In this document: one piece after another, positions 18,395-25,783 of the stretch | Layout: the number at the start of each line of letters is the position of its first letter | How positions within the stretch are numbered: position 1 is the first letter of the stretch | Assembly: GCA_963761015.1 (NCBI GenBank) | Contig: CAVXFL010000009.1 | Coordinates: forward strand, 372,001-436,000 | DNA length: 64,000 bases | Direction: 5' to 3' | From: CAVXFL01 sp963761015 | Lineage (GTDB): Bacteria; Pseudomonadota; Alphaproteobacteria; Acetobacterales; Acetobacteraceae | Made by a program: the position numbers and the translations under genes | The notes under the pieces: generated by a model | Database searches by the model: none | Told to the model about the DNA's origin: nothing | The model's input: only the letters and a program-made list of their open reading frames with translations

Positions 18395-19437
18395 ACAACA
18401 GGGCCGCAAGGCTTGTTGGAGTAGCCGCGGCCCTGGCGATGGTCGCGGTGCTGGCCGGGATCTCGTTCACCGGCCGTTGGCCGACTGATGCGTCGCTGGA
18501 GCGCGTCACAGGAAACGGCATCATCACGCTACCAGCGGAACAGATCGCGCGTGTCGAGGTGAGCGCCGGCGACAGGAACTTGGTTTTCGAACACCGGGCG
18601 GGCGGCGGATGGGCCGCGGACGGCACGGATATGGTCGCTGCCGAGAACAAGCACATCGACAATGCCATCCGCTTCCTGAACGTTTCCGATCCGCGCCGGA
18701 CTATGCATCCCGGCGAATACAACGCCGCGAAAATCATCGAATTTGGGCTCGATCCGCCGAAAATGCTGGTCAGCCTGGTGTCGAGGAGCGGCAAGCGGAA
18801 CAGCATAACCTTCGGAGAGGAAACGCCAGCGGCAAATTCGCAGTTCGTCCATGTGCTCGGCCGACCGACGATCGATCTGCTGTCGCGCTACGTCGGCGTG
18901 GAGTGGCAAATCGCATTGGAGATGGCCGAACGGTCGGTCCCGGCCGTCAAGCCTGGCGGGGCCCGTCCCAGCGTGCTGTTCCTTCCGATGACCTTCGCCA
19001 ATATCTGGGCGGTCGAAATCGTCGAAGCGGGTGCGCTGATGCGCTTCGAGCGTGACCCGGCCGGCGACTGGTTCCGCCATGTCGGTCACCACGTGCACAA
19101 GCCCGGTGGATTTGTACACAAGGCTGATCCAAAGAAAGCCCCGCTGATCGCCGAGGAGTTTGCGGCGCTGCAGCGCGCCTCGATCGAATTGGTGATCGCC
19201 AGGCACCCGGATCCCGTTATGTTGGCCAAATACGGGCTCGATCACCCGTCGGTCATCATGATGCTGTATGCCCGCGATTTGCTCGGGGCGGTCGCACGGG
19301 TGGAGTTCGGGAAACCGACGCCGGACGGGTTCGCGCGCTATGCCCGCGTCAGCGAGACCGACAGCATCGTGACCGTTCCGCGCTACGTAGCGGCGCATGT
19401 GAGCAGACTCCTGCAGATCGCCGGGGGAAAATCGTGA
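18376..19437 (+). CDS. DUF4340 domain-containing protein
   Basis: This 353-aa protein has one N-terminal membrane helix (ARLVGVAAALAMVAVLAGIS) and a periplasmic body containing DUF4340-type repeats, for example EQIARVEVSAGDRNLVFEHR and VKPGGARPSVLFLPMTFANI. Such proteins are usually encoded directly after GldG-like proteins and are thought to be parts of the same exporter; function is not known. It starts at ATG 18376 inside the end of the GldG-like gene, and its stop overlaps the next gene's GTG by 4 bases, so the whole set is likely one transcript. Confidence 0.75.
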   Translation: MAAAAVNNRAARLVGVAAALAMVAVLAGISFTGRWPTDASLERVTGNGIITLPAEQIARVEVSAGDRNLVFEHRAGGGWAADGTDMVAAENKHIDNAIRFLNVSDPRRTMHPGEYNAAKIIEFGLDPPKMLVSLVSRSGKRNSITFGEETPAANSQFVHVLGRPTIDLLSRYVGVEWQIALEMAERSVPAVKPGGARPSVLFLPMTFANIWAVEIVEAGALMRFERDPAGDWFRHVGHHVHKPGGFVHKADPKKAPLIAEEFAALQRASIELVIARHPDPVMLAKYGLDHPSVIMMLYARDLLGAVARVEFGKPTPDGFARYARVSETDSIVTVPRYVAAHVSRLLQIAGGKS

Positions 19438-20648
19438 CGCGAGGCGGAGCACATTCACTGGCGCAACGCGCTCTGACCGTTCTGCTTCTGGCAATTGCCG
19501 CTGTCATGTGGTGCCGTTTCGCGGACGCGCATCAGATCAATCTTTCCAACGCCCGCATCGTGATCGGCCCCGACCGCGCGGTCGATGTCGAGGTCGCGAT
19601 GAAGGGCAGCGATGTCGATCGCACGGTCGGGACCAAGGTGTTCGACGAACACACCGGGCAGGTGCGATCGGACGCGCTGGCCGCGGCGGCCGTCTCGGTG
19701 GCGGCTTATGTGAAAGCCCACACCGTCGTGCTGGGCGATGGCGGCGTGCTGTGCAGCGCCGGGCCAAGCGCGGTTTCCTCGGACGGCGACGGTGTGGTCG
19801 TGCGCACGCGCTGGTCCTGCGCCGGAGTTGCGGGCAGCCTGCGCTATCGTTCGACGGTGCTCATCGATGTCGCGCCGGACGCCAAGCAGGTGGTATTGAT
19901 CGGCGGCGGCGCGAACCCCGCGCAGGATCTGCTCAATTTCAGCCGCACCGAGATGGCGCTGACCAACGCAGCGCCGCCGAGTTTGATTCAGGTGATTGGG
20001 CGGTACATCGCGGCCGGGATGGAGCACATCTTCACCGGCTACGACCATATCTGCTTCCTGATCGCGATCATCCTTTGGGCGCGAAAACTTTGGCCGGTGG
20101 TGAAGATCGTCACCGCGTTCACCATCGCGCACTCGATCACGCTGTCCCTCGCGGCGCTGGAGATCGTGCGCATTCCGAGTTCCATCACCGAACCGGCGAT
20201 CGCGGCGACGATCATTTATGTCGCGATGGAAAATTTTCTGTCGCGCGACGTGCAGCAGCGATGGCGCGACACGTTCCTGTTCGGCCTGATCCACGGCTTT
20301 GGCTTCGCCAGCGCGTTGCAGGAATTCGGGCTGCCGCGGGGCGCGCTGGTGCCGGCGCTCGCCTCCTTCAACATCGGCGTGGAAATCGGCCAGATCGCCA
20401 TCGTGTCCCTGGTTCTGCCGCTGCTGCTCGGGCTGGATCGCGTATTCGCCTGGCGGGCGCGTGCGGTCCTGGTTCCAAGCGCGCCGATGGCGGGCCCGGA
20501 CGGGCTGCTCACAGCGGGCGTGCAGTCAGTTGCGGCGGTAGTCCGTCCGGCGGTGGTCGTCTATACGGTATCGGGCCTTATCGCTGCTTTCGGCAGTTAT
20601 TGGTTTCTCGGGCGAACCATGCTCGATCTGCCGATGTTCGGCTCGTAG
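19434..20648 (+). CDS. HupE/UreJ-like membrane protein with periplasmic N-terminal domain
   Basis: This is a 404-aa protein with a signal-like N-terminus (LTVLLLAIAAVMWCRF) and a periplasmic domain to about residue 185. Six or so membrane helices follow. The helical part has GMEHIFTGYDHICFLIA and LIHGFGFASALQEFGLP, the HupE/UreJ_2 signature with its paired His and Asp. The HupE/UreJ family includes nickel and cobalt permeases. The gene follows the DUF4340 gene with a 4-base overlap and lies just ahead of cobD, so a metal-uptake role is possible. It equally could belong to the exporter. Start is the GTG at 19434. Confidence 0.78.
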   Translation: MTRGGAHSLAQRALTVLLLAIAAVMWCRFADAHQINLSNARIVIGPDRAVDVEVAMKGSDVDRTVGTKVFDEHTGQVRSDALAAAAVSVAAYVKAHTVVLGDGGVLCSAGPSAVSSDGDGVVVRTRWSCAGVAGSLRYRSTVLIDVAPDAKQVVLIGGGANPAQDLLNFSRTEMALTNAAPPSLIQVIGRYIAAGMEHIFTGYDHICFLIAIILWARKLWPVVKIVTAFTIAHSITLSLAALEIVRIPSSITEPAIAATIIYVAMENFLSRDVQQRWRDTFLFGLIHGFGFASALQEFGLPRGALVPALASFNIGVEIGQIAIVSLVLPLLLGLDRVFAWRARAVLVPSAPMAGPDGLLTAGVQSVAAVVRPAVVVYTVSGLIAAFGSYWFLGRTMLDLPMFGS

Positions 20649-20674
20649 CGCGCAGCGGCGGCCGAGCGACCTTG

Positions 20675-21661
20675 GTGGCCACGAACCTGATCGTCGCCGC
20701 CGGCGCTTTGGTGATCGAGGGTTCGCTCGGTTATCCGGAAGCGCTCCATCATGCGATTGCCCATCCGGTCGTCTGGATAGGCGCGCTGATCGATCTCCTG
20801 GACAGCGCCGCAAATCGCGAAGCACTTCCAGCGCGAGCGCGGCGCATTGCCGGCGCTGCAGCGCTGGCGGCGGTGCTGATCGCGGCTCTCGCCGTCTCGG
20901 AGTTGCTGCAATTCGCGCTGTTTCGGCTCTTGCCGTGGCCGCTCGGAATGGTTGTGGTGGCTGTTCTGGCGAGCTCGCTCATCGCTCAGCAGAGCCTCTA
21001 CGAACATGTCGCCATGGTTGGCGAAGCTCTGGAGCGCGCAGGGCTTGACGCCGGGCGCGGCGCGGTCTCGCACATCGTCGGGCGCAATCCGGCGCATCTC
21101 GATACGGCGGGCGTGGCGCGCGCCGCGATAGAGAGCTTGGCGGAGAATTTCTCCGATGCCGTCGTCGCGCCCGCGTTTTGGTGCGTGATGTTCGGCTTAC
21201 CCGGTATCGCGCTCTATAAGGCCGTGAACACCGCCAATTCCATGCTCGGCCATCGCACGCCGCAGCACGAGTGGTTCGGCTGGGCGGCGGCGCGACTGGA
21301 CGATCTCATGAATTTGCCAGCCTCTCGGCTGTCCGCCTTTTGGCTAATTCTCGCGGCTTGGTTGCACCACCTGCCCGTCGAGGCAGCGCTTCGGGCCGTC
21401 CGCCGCGACGCGGCCAAGCACCGCTCCCCGAATGCCGGCTGGCCCGAGGCGACGATGGCGGGTGCGCTCGGGTTACGTCTCGCCGGTCCGCGTGTTTATG
21501 GCGCCATGATCGTCGAGGATGCTTGGATGGGTGATGGACGCGAGGCGGCCACGAGCGCCGACATCGCCGTTGCGCTCGCGCTCTATCGCACGGCCTGTGC
21601 CTTGCAACTGACGGCGATTGCGGTTCCGGCGGCCAGCCTGGCGGTCATCGTGCCAGGCTGA
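20675..21661 (+). CDS. cobD: Adenosylcobinamide-phosphate synthase (CobD/CbiB)
   Basis: This is a 328-aa membrane enzyme that attaches aminopropanol phosphate to adenosylcobyric acid. Family landmarks are SHIVGRNPAHLD, RAAIESLAENFSDAVVAPAFW, then YKAVNTANSMLGHR and WFGWAAARLDDLMNLPASRL, with membrane helices before and between them. The start is uncertain: GTG 20675 is taken, TTG 20672 is also possible. It runs toward cobQ, and their 3' ends overlap by 17 bases. It is separated by 26 bases from the HupE-like gene on the same strand. Confidence 0.9.
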   Translation: MATNLIVAAGALVIEGSLGYPEALHHAIAHPVVWIGALIDLLDSAANREALPARARRIAGAAALAAVLIAALAVSELLQFALFRLLPWPLGMVVVAVLASSLIAQQSLYEHVAMVGEALERAGLDAGRGAVSHIVGRNPAHLDTAGVARAAIESLAENFSDAVVAPAFWCVMFGLPGIALYKAVNTANSMLGHRTPQHEWFGWAAARLDDLMNLPASRLSAFWLILAAWLHHLPVEAALRAVRRDAAKHRSPNAGWPEATMAGALGLRLAGPRVYGAMIVEDAWMGDGREAATSADIAVALALYRTACALQLTAIAVPAASLAVIVPG

Positions 21662-23219
21662 GGAGCCGGTCGATCCGCATGTGCGCTTCCAAATGCGCGG
21701 CCAACTCGTCCAATACGGACTCGATCTGCGCGTGGTAATCGCGAATGCGCGCGCTTCCGCTCAGGCGTGCCAACCAGGAAGCGCGCTGGCGGTCGTCCCG
21801 GAACAGCCCGTGCACATAGGTGCCGCACACAAGTCCGTCGGCCGACATCGCGCCGTCGCGGTATCCGTCCTCGAATTGCGTCATGGGCCGCGCCGTCGCC
21901 TGCTCGCCGGTTCGGCCTACGTGCATTTCGTAACCCTCAAACGGCACGCCGTCGGCGAGCGTCGCTCCGCGAACCAGAGCCAGCCGCTTCTCGCCAGTGA
22001 GAACCGTGTCGACATCGAGTAGCCCCAACCCCGGAACGGCGCCGGCCGGGCCTTCGATTCCGTCGGGATCCGCGATACTGTGCCCGAGCATTTGATAGCC
22101 GCCGCATAGTCCAAGCACGTGACCACCCCGCCGGCGATGCGCGGCGAGATCGATGTCCCAGCCCTCGGCCCGCATGGCGTGAAGGTCGGCGATCGTCGCC
22201 TTCGATCCGGGCAAGATAACGAGTTGGCAGGGCGCGGGTAGGGGTGCGCCGCGCGGCACCATGACGAGATCGACGTCCGGCTCCGCCGCAAGCGGATCGA
22301 GGTCGTCGAAATTGGCGATGTGCGGCAGCAGCGGAACGGCAATTCTGATCCGGCTCTGACGACATTCCTCGGTCCTTGCTTCATGCGACGTGGCCGGACC
22401 TGATCCGGCCATTCCTCTCGCGGCATGGCTGGAGATGCCCGGGTCGAGCCCCGGTATGACGGCGTTTTTTGCAAAATGCGCTGGTGAATCGAGAAGATCG
22501 AACGAATCCTCCGCCGGTAGCAGCCGGGCGCGGTCGAAGAATGGCACCAACCCTAGCGGTTCCCACCCGGTGCGCGCCGTGATCGCCGCCATGCCGTCGG
22601 CGAAGAGCGTCGGATCACCGCGCATCCGGTTGACCACGAAGCCACAAATCATCGCGGCGTCCTCGGGAGCGATCACCGCATTCGTGCCGACCAGGCTGGC
22701 GATGACGCCGCCGCGGTCAATATCGCCGACGACGACGACTGGCGTGCCGGTCGCGCGCGCAAACCCCATATTAGCGATATCGTGCGCGCGTAGGTTGATT
22801 TCCGAGGCGCTGCCGGCGCCCTCCACCAGCACCAGTTCCGCCTCGGATTGCAACCGCGTGAAACTCTCGAGCACGAATTGGAGCAGCGCTGACTTCATCG
22901 CCTGATACTCGCGCGCCCGCGCGCTGCCGACCACGCACCCCTGGACGACGATCTGCGCGCCCAGCTTGCTTTGTGGTTTGAGCAGCACGGGATTCATATG
23001 GACGCTCGGCGCGACGCCGGCCGAACGCGCCTGCAAAGCCTGGGCGCGGCCGATTTCGCCGCCGTCCGCCGTCACCGCCGCGTTATTGGACATATTCTGT
23101 GGCTTGAACGGCCGCACCGCGATGCCGCGGTGGAGACAAGCGCGCGCGAGTTCCGCGACCAGCAAGGATTTGCCGACGCTGGATCCGGTACCCTGCAACA
23201 TGATCGCGCGTGCTGACAT
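21645..23219 (-). CDS. cobQ: Cobyric acid synthase CobQ, with an in-frame repeat insertion
   Basis: This 524-aa enzyme amidates the b, d, e and g side chains of adenosylcobyrinic acid a,c-diamide using glutamine. The N-terminal P-loop-like GTGSSVGKSLL (10-20), KPQNMSNNAAVT (39-50) and VEGAGSASEINL are diagnostic. The class I amidotransferase Cys372 is in HVLGLCGGYQMLG, with the His in TYVHGLF. Residues about 247-288, between the two domains, are foreign: NAVIPGLDPGISSHAARGMA and what follows are the translation of a palindromic genome repeat. The insertion keeps the frame. The start codon overlaps the cobO stop (TGATG). Confidence 0.93.
   Translation of the reverse strand: MSARAIMLQGTGSSVGKSLLVAELARACLHRGIAVRPFKPQNMSNNAAVTADGGEIGRAQALQARSAGVAPSVHMNPVLLKPQSKLGAQIVVQGCVVGSARAREYQAMKSALLQFVLESFTRLQSEAELVLVEGAGSASEINLRAHDIANMGFARATGTPVVVVGDIDRGGVIASLVGTNAVIAPEDAAMICGFVVNRMRGDPTLFADGMAAITARTGWEPLGLVPFFDRARLLPAEDSFDLLDSPAHFAKNAVIPGLDPGISSHAARGMAGSGPATSHEARTEECRQSRIRIAVPLLPHIANFDDLDPLAAEPDVDLVMVPRGAPLPAPCQLVILPGSKATIADLHAMRAEGWDIDLAAHRRRGGHVLGLCGGYQMLGHSIADPDGIEGPAGAVPGLGLLDVDTVLTGEKRLALVRGATLADGVPFEGYEMHVGRTGEQATARPMTQFEDGYRDGAMSADGLVCGTYVHGLFRDDRQRASWLARLSGSARIRDYHAQIESVLDELAAHLEAHMRIDRLLSLAR
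22378..22464. repeat. Palindromic dispersed repeat inserted in frame in cobQ
   Basis: Two GC-rich palindromes make up the unit: TGGCCGGACCTGATCCGGCCA (near 22391-22411, stem GGCCGGA/TCCGGCC) and ATGCCCGGG-TCGAG-CCCCGGTAT (near 22435-22457). Read on the coding strand it yields the peptide VIPGLDPGIS, a well-known translation of alphaproteobacterial palindromic repeats. The copy at 40907-40990 has the same two-palindrome design. Confidence 0.75.
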
Positions 23220-23840
23220 CAGAACTCGATGCCCTGTTGCGCCTTCACGCCTGCAGCGAAGTGGTGTTTGACCAATGTCATTTCCGTCACTAGGTCGGCG
23301 GCTTCGATCAGGTCCGGTTTGGCGTTGCGCCCAGTCACCACGACGTGGAGCGTCGGCTGGCGCTCGCGCAATGCCGCGATGACATCATGGATTGTCAGGT
23401 AATCGTAGCGAAGCGCGATGTTCAACTCGTCGAGGAGCAGGAGCGCCAGATCGGGGCGGCGCAGCAACGCGCGCGCCTGCTCCCAGGCGCGACGGCATGC
23501 CGCGATGTCACGCTCGCGGTTCTGCGTCTCCCAGGTGAAGCCCTCGCCCATGGTGTGCCATTCCACGAGGTCGGCGAAGCGCTCCTGCAACAGCGCCGCG
23601 CTCGCCGGTCGACCAGGCGCCCTTGATAAACTGCACGGCCGCTACCTTCCGCCCGTGGCCCAGCATGCGCAGCATCAGCCCGAACGCCGCGGTCGATTTG
23701 CCCTTGCCCGATCCGGTGTGAACGATCAGCAGCCCTTTTTCCGCGATGGACTTCCCTGTCACCTCGGCGTCCTGCACCGCTTTGCGTTTGACCATTTTGG
23801 CGCGGTGCCGTTCCGCCTCCTGCTCCTGGTCGGCGTGCAT
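23219..23840 (-). pseudogene. cobO: Cob(I)yrinic acid a,c-diamide adenosyltransferase CobO, one +1 frameshift
   Basis: This is the corrinoid adenosyltransferase of the CobA/CobO family. The P-loop is HTGSGKGKSTAAFGL near residue 43 and is followed by VAAVQFIKGAWSTGER. The frame then breaks near 23600 with one extra G. The rest (ALLQERFADLVEWHTMGEGF, WETQNRERDIAACR, LLLLDELNIALRYDYL, VVVTGRNAKPDL) is in the next frame and complete to the stop. With the base removed the protein is about 206 aa, normal for the family. Its stop overlaps the cobQ start and its ATG lies 2 bases after the cobU stop, so this is a cobU-cobO-cobQ operon. A working cobO is expected in a pathway this complete. Confidence 0.87.
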
Positions 23841-23842
23841 TC

Positions 23843-24373
23843 TCAGTTCTCCGCAAGCGGCGATTTGACGGTCATCGGGAGCCCCGACACAACGAATAAT
23901 ACATTGTCCGCGCGTGCGGCCATGCGCTGGTTGAGATGGCCTGCTTCATCCCGGAACCGGCGCGCGAGCGCGTTTTCCGGCACGATGCCGAGCCCGACCT
24001 CGTTGGCCACCAGCACCGTCGGCGCCTCACGCGCGTGGAGCGAGGCTTCGAATTGCGCCACGGCTTCCCGGATGTCGCGCTCCTGCAGCAACAGGTTGCT
24101 CAACCACAAAGTCAGGCAATCCACCAGGGCCGGCATCGTGCGGTGACTAGCCAGAGCGCCGGCGAGATCGAGCGGTGCCTCGATCGTCTGCCAATCGTGG
24201 CCGCGCCGCGAGCGGTGTTCGACGATGCGTGCCCGCATGTCCTCGTCGAGCGCTTGCGCGGTGGCGATGTAGGCCCAGGGCGGCGGCGCGCGGGCGATCA
24301 GCGCCTCGGCATGGCGGCTCTTGCCGGACCGGGCGCCGCCGAGGACGAGCGTCAGGTCCGCAACGGGAGTCAT
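23843..24373 (-). CDS. cobU: Bifunctional adenosylcobinamide kinase / adenosylcobinamide-phosphate guanylyltransferase (CobU/CobP)
   Basis: This 176-aa enzyme phosphorylates adenosylcobinamide and transfers GMP to it, activating the nucleotide-loop side. The P-loop LGGARSGKSRHAE is near residue 12. YIATAQALDEDMRARIVEHR contains the guanylylated His region, and VDCLTLWLSNLL and VANEVGLGIVPENALARRFR are family signatures. It is the first gene of the minus-strand cobU-cobO-cobQ unit, divergent from cobW. Its promoter must lie in the 24374-24740 gap, on the strand opposite the riboswitch. Confidence 0.93.
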   Translation of the reverse strand: MTPVADLTLVLGGARSGKSRHAEALIARAPPPWAYIATAQALDEDMRARIVEHRSRRGHDWQTIEAPLDLAGALASHRTMPALVDCLTLWLSNLLLQERDIREAVAQFEASLHAREAPTVLVANEVGLGIVPENALARRFRDEAGHLNQRMAARADNVLFVVSGLPMTVKSPLAEN

Positions 24374-24419
24374 GAGTTTGGGTAGACGATTGACATCGAG
24401 GCTCCGGCATCATACGCGA

Positions 24420-24596
24420 CGCGTGATGGTCCTTCCATAGCGAAGGTGAAAAGGGAATGCGGTGCGGGCGCGTGCCCTATGCCGCAGCTGCCCCCGCAAC
24501 TGTGAGCGGAGAGTAACCCGCTGCTCGGACCACTGGGGAATCCCGGGAAGGTCGACGGGTTACGACGGGATCCGCGAGCCAGGAGACCTGCCATCG
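24420..24596 (+). promoter_or_regulatory. Cobalamin (adenosylcobalamin) riboswitch aptamer
   Basis: The classic elements appear in order on the plus strand: GAAAAGGGAATGCGGTGCGG, then GCAGCTGCCCCCGCAACTGT followed by GAGCGG, then GACCACTGGGGAATCCCGGG. Last comes the B12 box GCCAGGAGACCTGCC at 24578-24592. It lies ahead of cobW and therefore should repress the cobW-cobN-cobG-cobH-cobI-cobJ transcript when cobalamin is plentiful. The aptamer is unambiguous by sequence; the exact 5' boundary is approximate. Confidence 0.95.
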
Positions 24597-24624
24597 TGGA
24601 TTTCATCATGCGCATCCGGGCGGG

Positions 24625-24732
24625 GTGCCCCGGCGGCGGCGGTGTCGTGTGACACCGGCTCTGGGATGTTTGCCCAGGGAAATCGGCACCCCGAATTGTG
24701 TCCAGGGTTGCCCTGGAACTTGATGCAGGGAG
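24625..24732 (+). promoter_or_regulatory. Likely riboswitch expression platform before cobW
   Basis: After the aptamer there is GGTGTC-GTGT-GACACC (hairpin near 24641-24656). CCAGGG-TTG-CCCTGG then lies at 24702-24716. The SD sequence CAGGGAG (24726-24732) can also pair with the same CCCTG (24711-24715), so CCCTGG can bind either the upstream CCAGGG or the SD. This fits control at ribosome access. It is a reading of the bases by eye, with no energy calculation. Confidence 0.45.
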
Positions 24733-24740
24733 CCGATCGC

Positions 24741-25778
24741 GTGAGCGCTGCCGGGAAAGTGCCCGCCACCATTGTCACCGGCTTCCTTGGAGCGGGAAAA
24801 ACCACGCTGTTGCGGCACGTGCTGGGGCACGCGGCCGGGCGGCGAATCGCCGTAATCGTCAACGAATTCGGCGAACTCGGCATCGACGGGGAGCTGCTGC
24901 GCCATTGCGGCGCGCCAGGGTGTTCCGAGGACGACATCGTAGAGCTCGCCAACGGTTGCCTCTGTTGCACGGTTGCCGAGGAGTTTCTTCCTGCGATGGA
25001 ACGGCTGCTGGCGCGTCCGCTGGCGCCGGAGCATATCCTGATCGAAACCTCGGGCCTTGCCTTGCCGAAACCGCTGCTGAAGGCGTTCGGTTGGCCCTCG
25101 GTTCGCCATAGTGTCACGGTTGACGGCGTGATCGCGGTGATCGACGGGCCGGCCGTGCTGGCCGGCCGCTTCGCGGATGATCCCGCCGCGATCCGGCGGC
25201 AGCGCGCGGAAGATGCCGCGCTCGACCATGACAATCCGCTCGCCGAAGTCTACGAGGATCAGCTTCACGCGGCCGATCTAATCGTGCTGAATAAAGCCGA
25301 TTTGCTGGACGAAGCGGATCTCGCACAGCTGCGCGAGCGGATCGGTGCGAGCATTCCGCGCGCCGTCAAGGTAACGGCCGCGCGCGAGGGCCGGGTCGAT
25401 CCGGCGGTTCTGCTTGGCCTCGGCGTGGCGGCCGAGGACGATCTGGCAGCACGCCCGTCGCACCACGACGCGCTTGATGGCGCCCACGGGCACGATGATT
25501 TCGAGAGTTTTGCGGTCGCCCTGCCCGAAATTGCTTCGCCGGATACGCTCGTCACGCGGTTGCGCACGATCACCGAAGCGCACGCGATACTGCGCATCAA
25601 AGGTTTCGCGGCCGTGCGTGAAAGGCCGATGCAACTCGTTATTCAGGGCGTCGGCGCGCGGTTCCGCCATCATTACGACCGGCCGTGGTCGGCCGGCGAG
25701 CCGCGCTCCGGCGCGTTGGTGGTGATTGGCGAAGCCGGGCTGGATCGGGCCGCCATCGCGACCGCCATCCAGGGCTGA
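24741..25778 (+). CDS. cobW: Cobalamin biosynthesis GTPase CobW (COG0523)
   Basis: This is a 345-aa metal-chaperone GTPase. The P-loop GFLGAGKTTLL lies near residues 14-24. NGCLCCTV carries the CxCC metal site, VLNKADLL is the NKxD guanine motif, and a short His-rich stretch (HHDALDGAHGHDD) precedes the C-terminal domain. CobW proteins are thought to deliver cobalt to the CobNST chelatase, and cobN follows 5 bases later. GTG 24741 is chosen because the CAGGGAG SD is 8 bases upstream; an in-frame ATG at 24723 lacks one. It is the first gene under the riboswitch. Confidence 0.9.
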   Translation: MSAAGKVPATIVTGFLGAGKTTLLRHVLGHAAGRRIAVIVNEFGELGIDGELLRHCGAPGCSEDDIVELANGCLCCTVAEEFLPAMERLLARPLAPEHILIETSGLALPKPLLKAFGWPSVRHSVTVDGVIAVIDGPAVLAGRFADDPAAIRRQRAEDAALDHDNPLAEVYEDQLHAADLIVLNKADLLDEADLAQLRERIGASIPRAVKVTAAREGRVDPAVLLGLGVAAEDDLAARPSHHDALDGAHGHDDFESFAVALPEIASPDTLVTRLRTITEAHAILRIKGFAAVRERPMQLVIQGVGARFRHHYDRPWSAGEPRSGALVVIGEAGLDRAAIATAIQG

Positions 25779-25783
25779 TCCGC

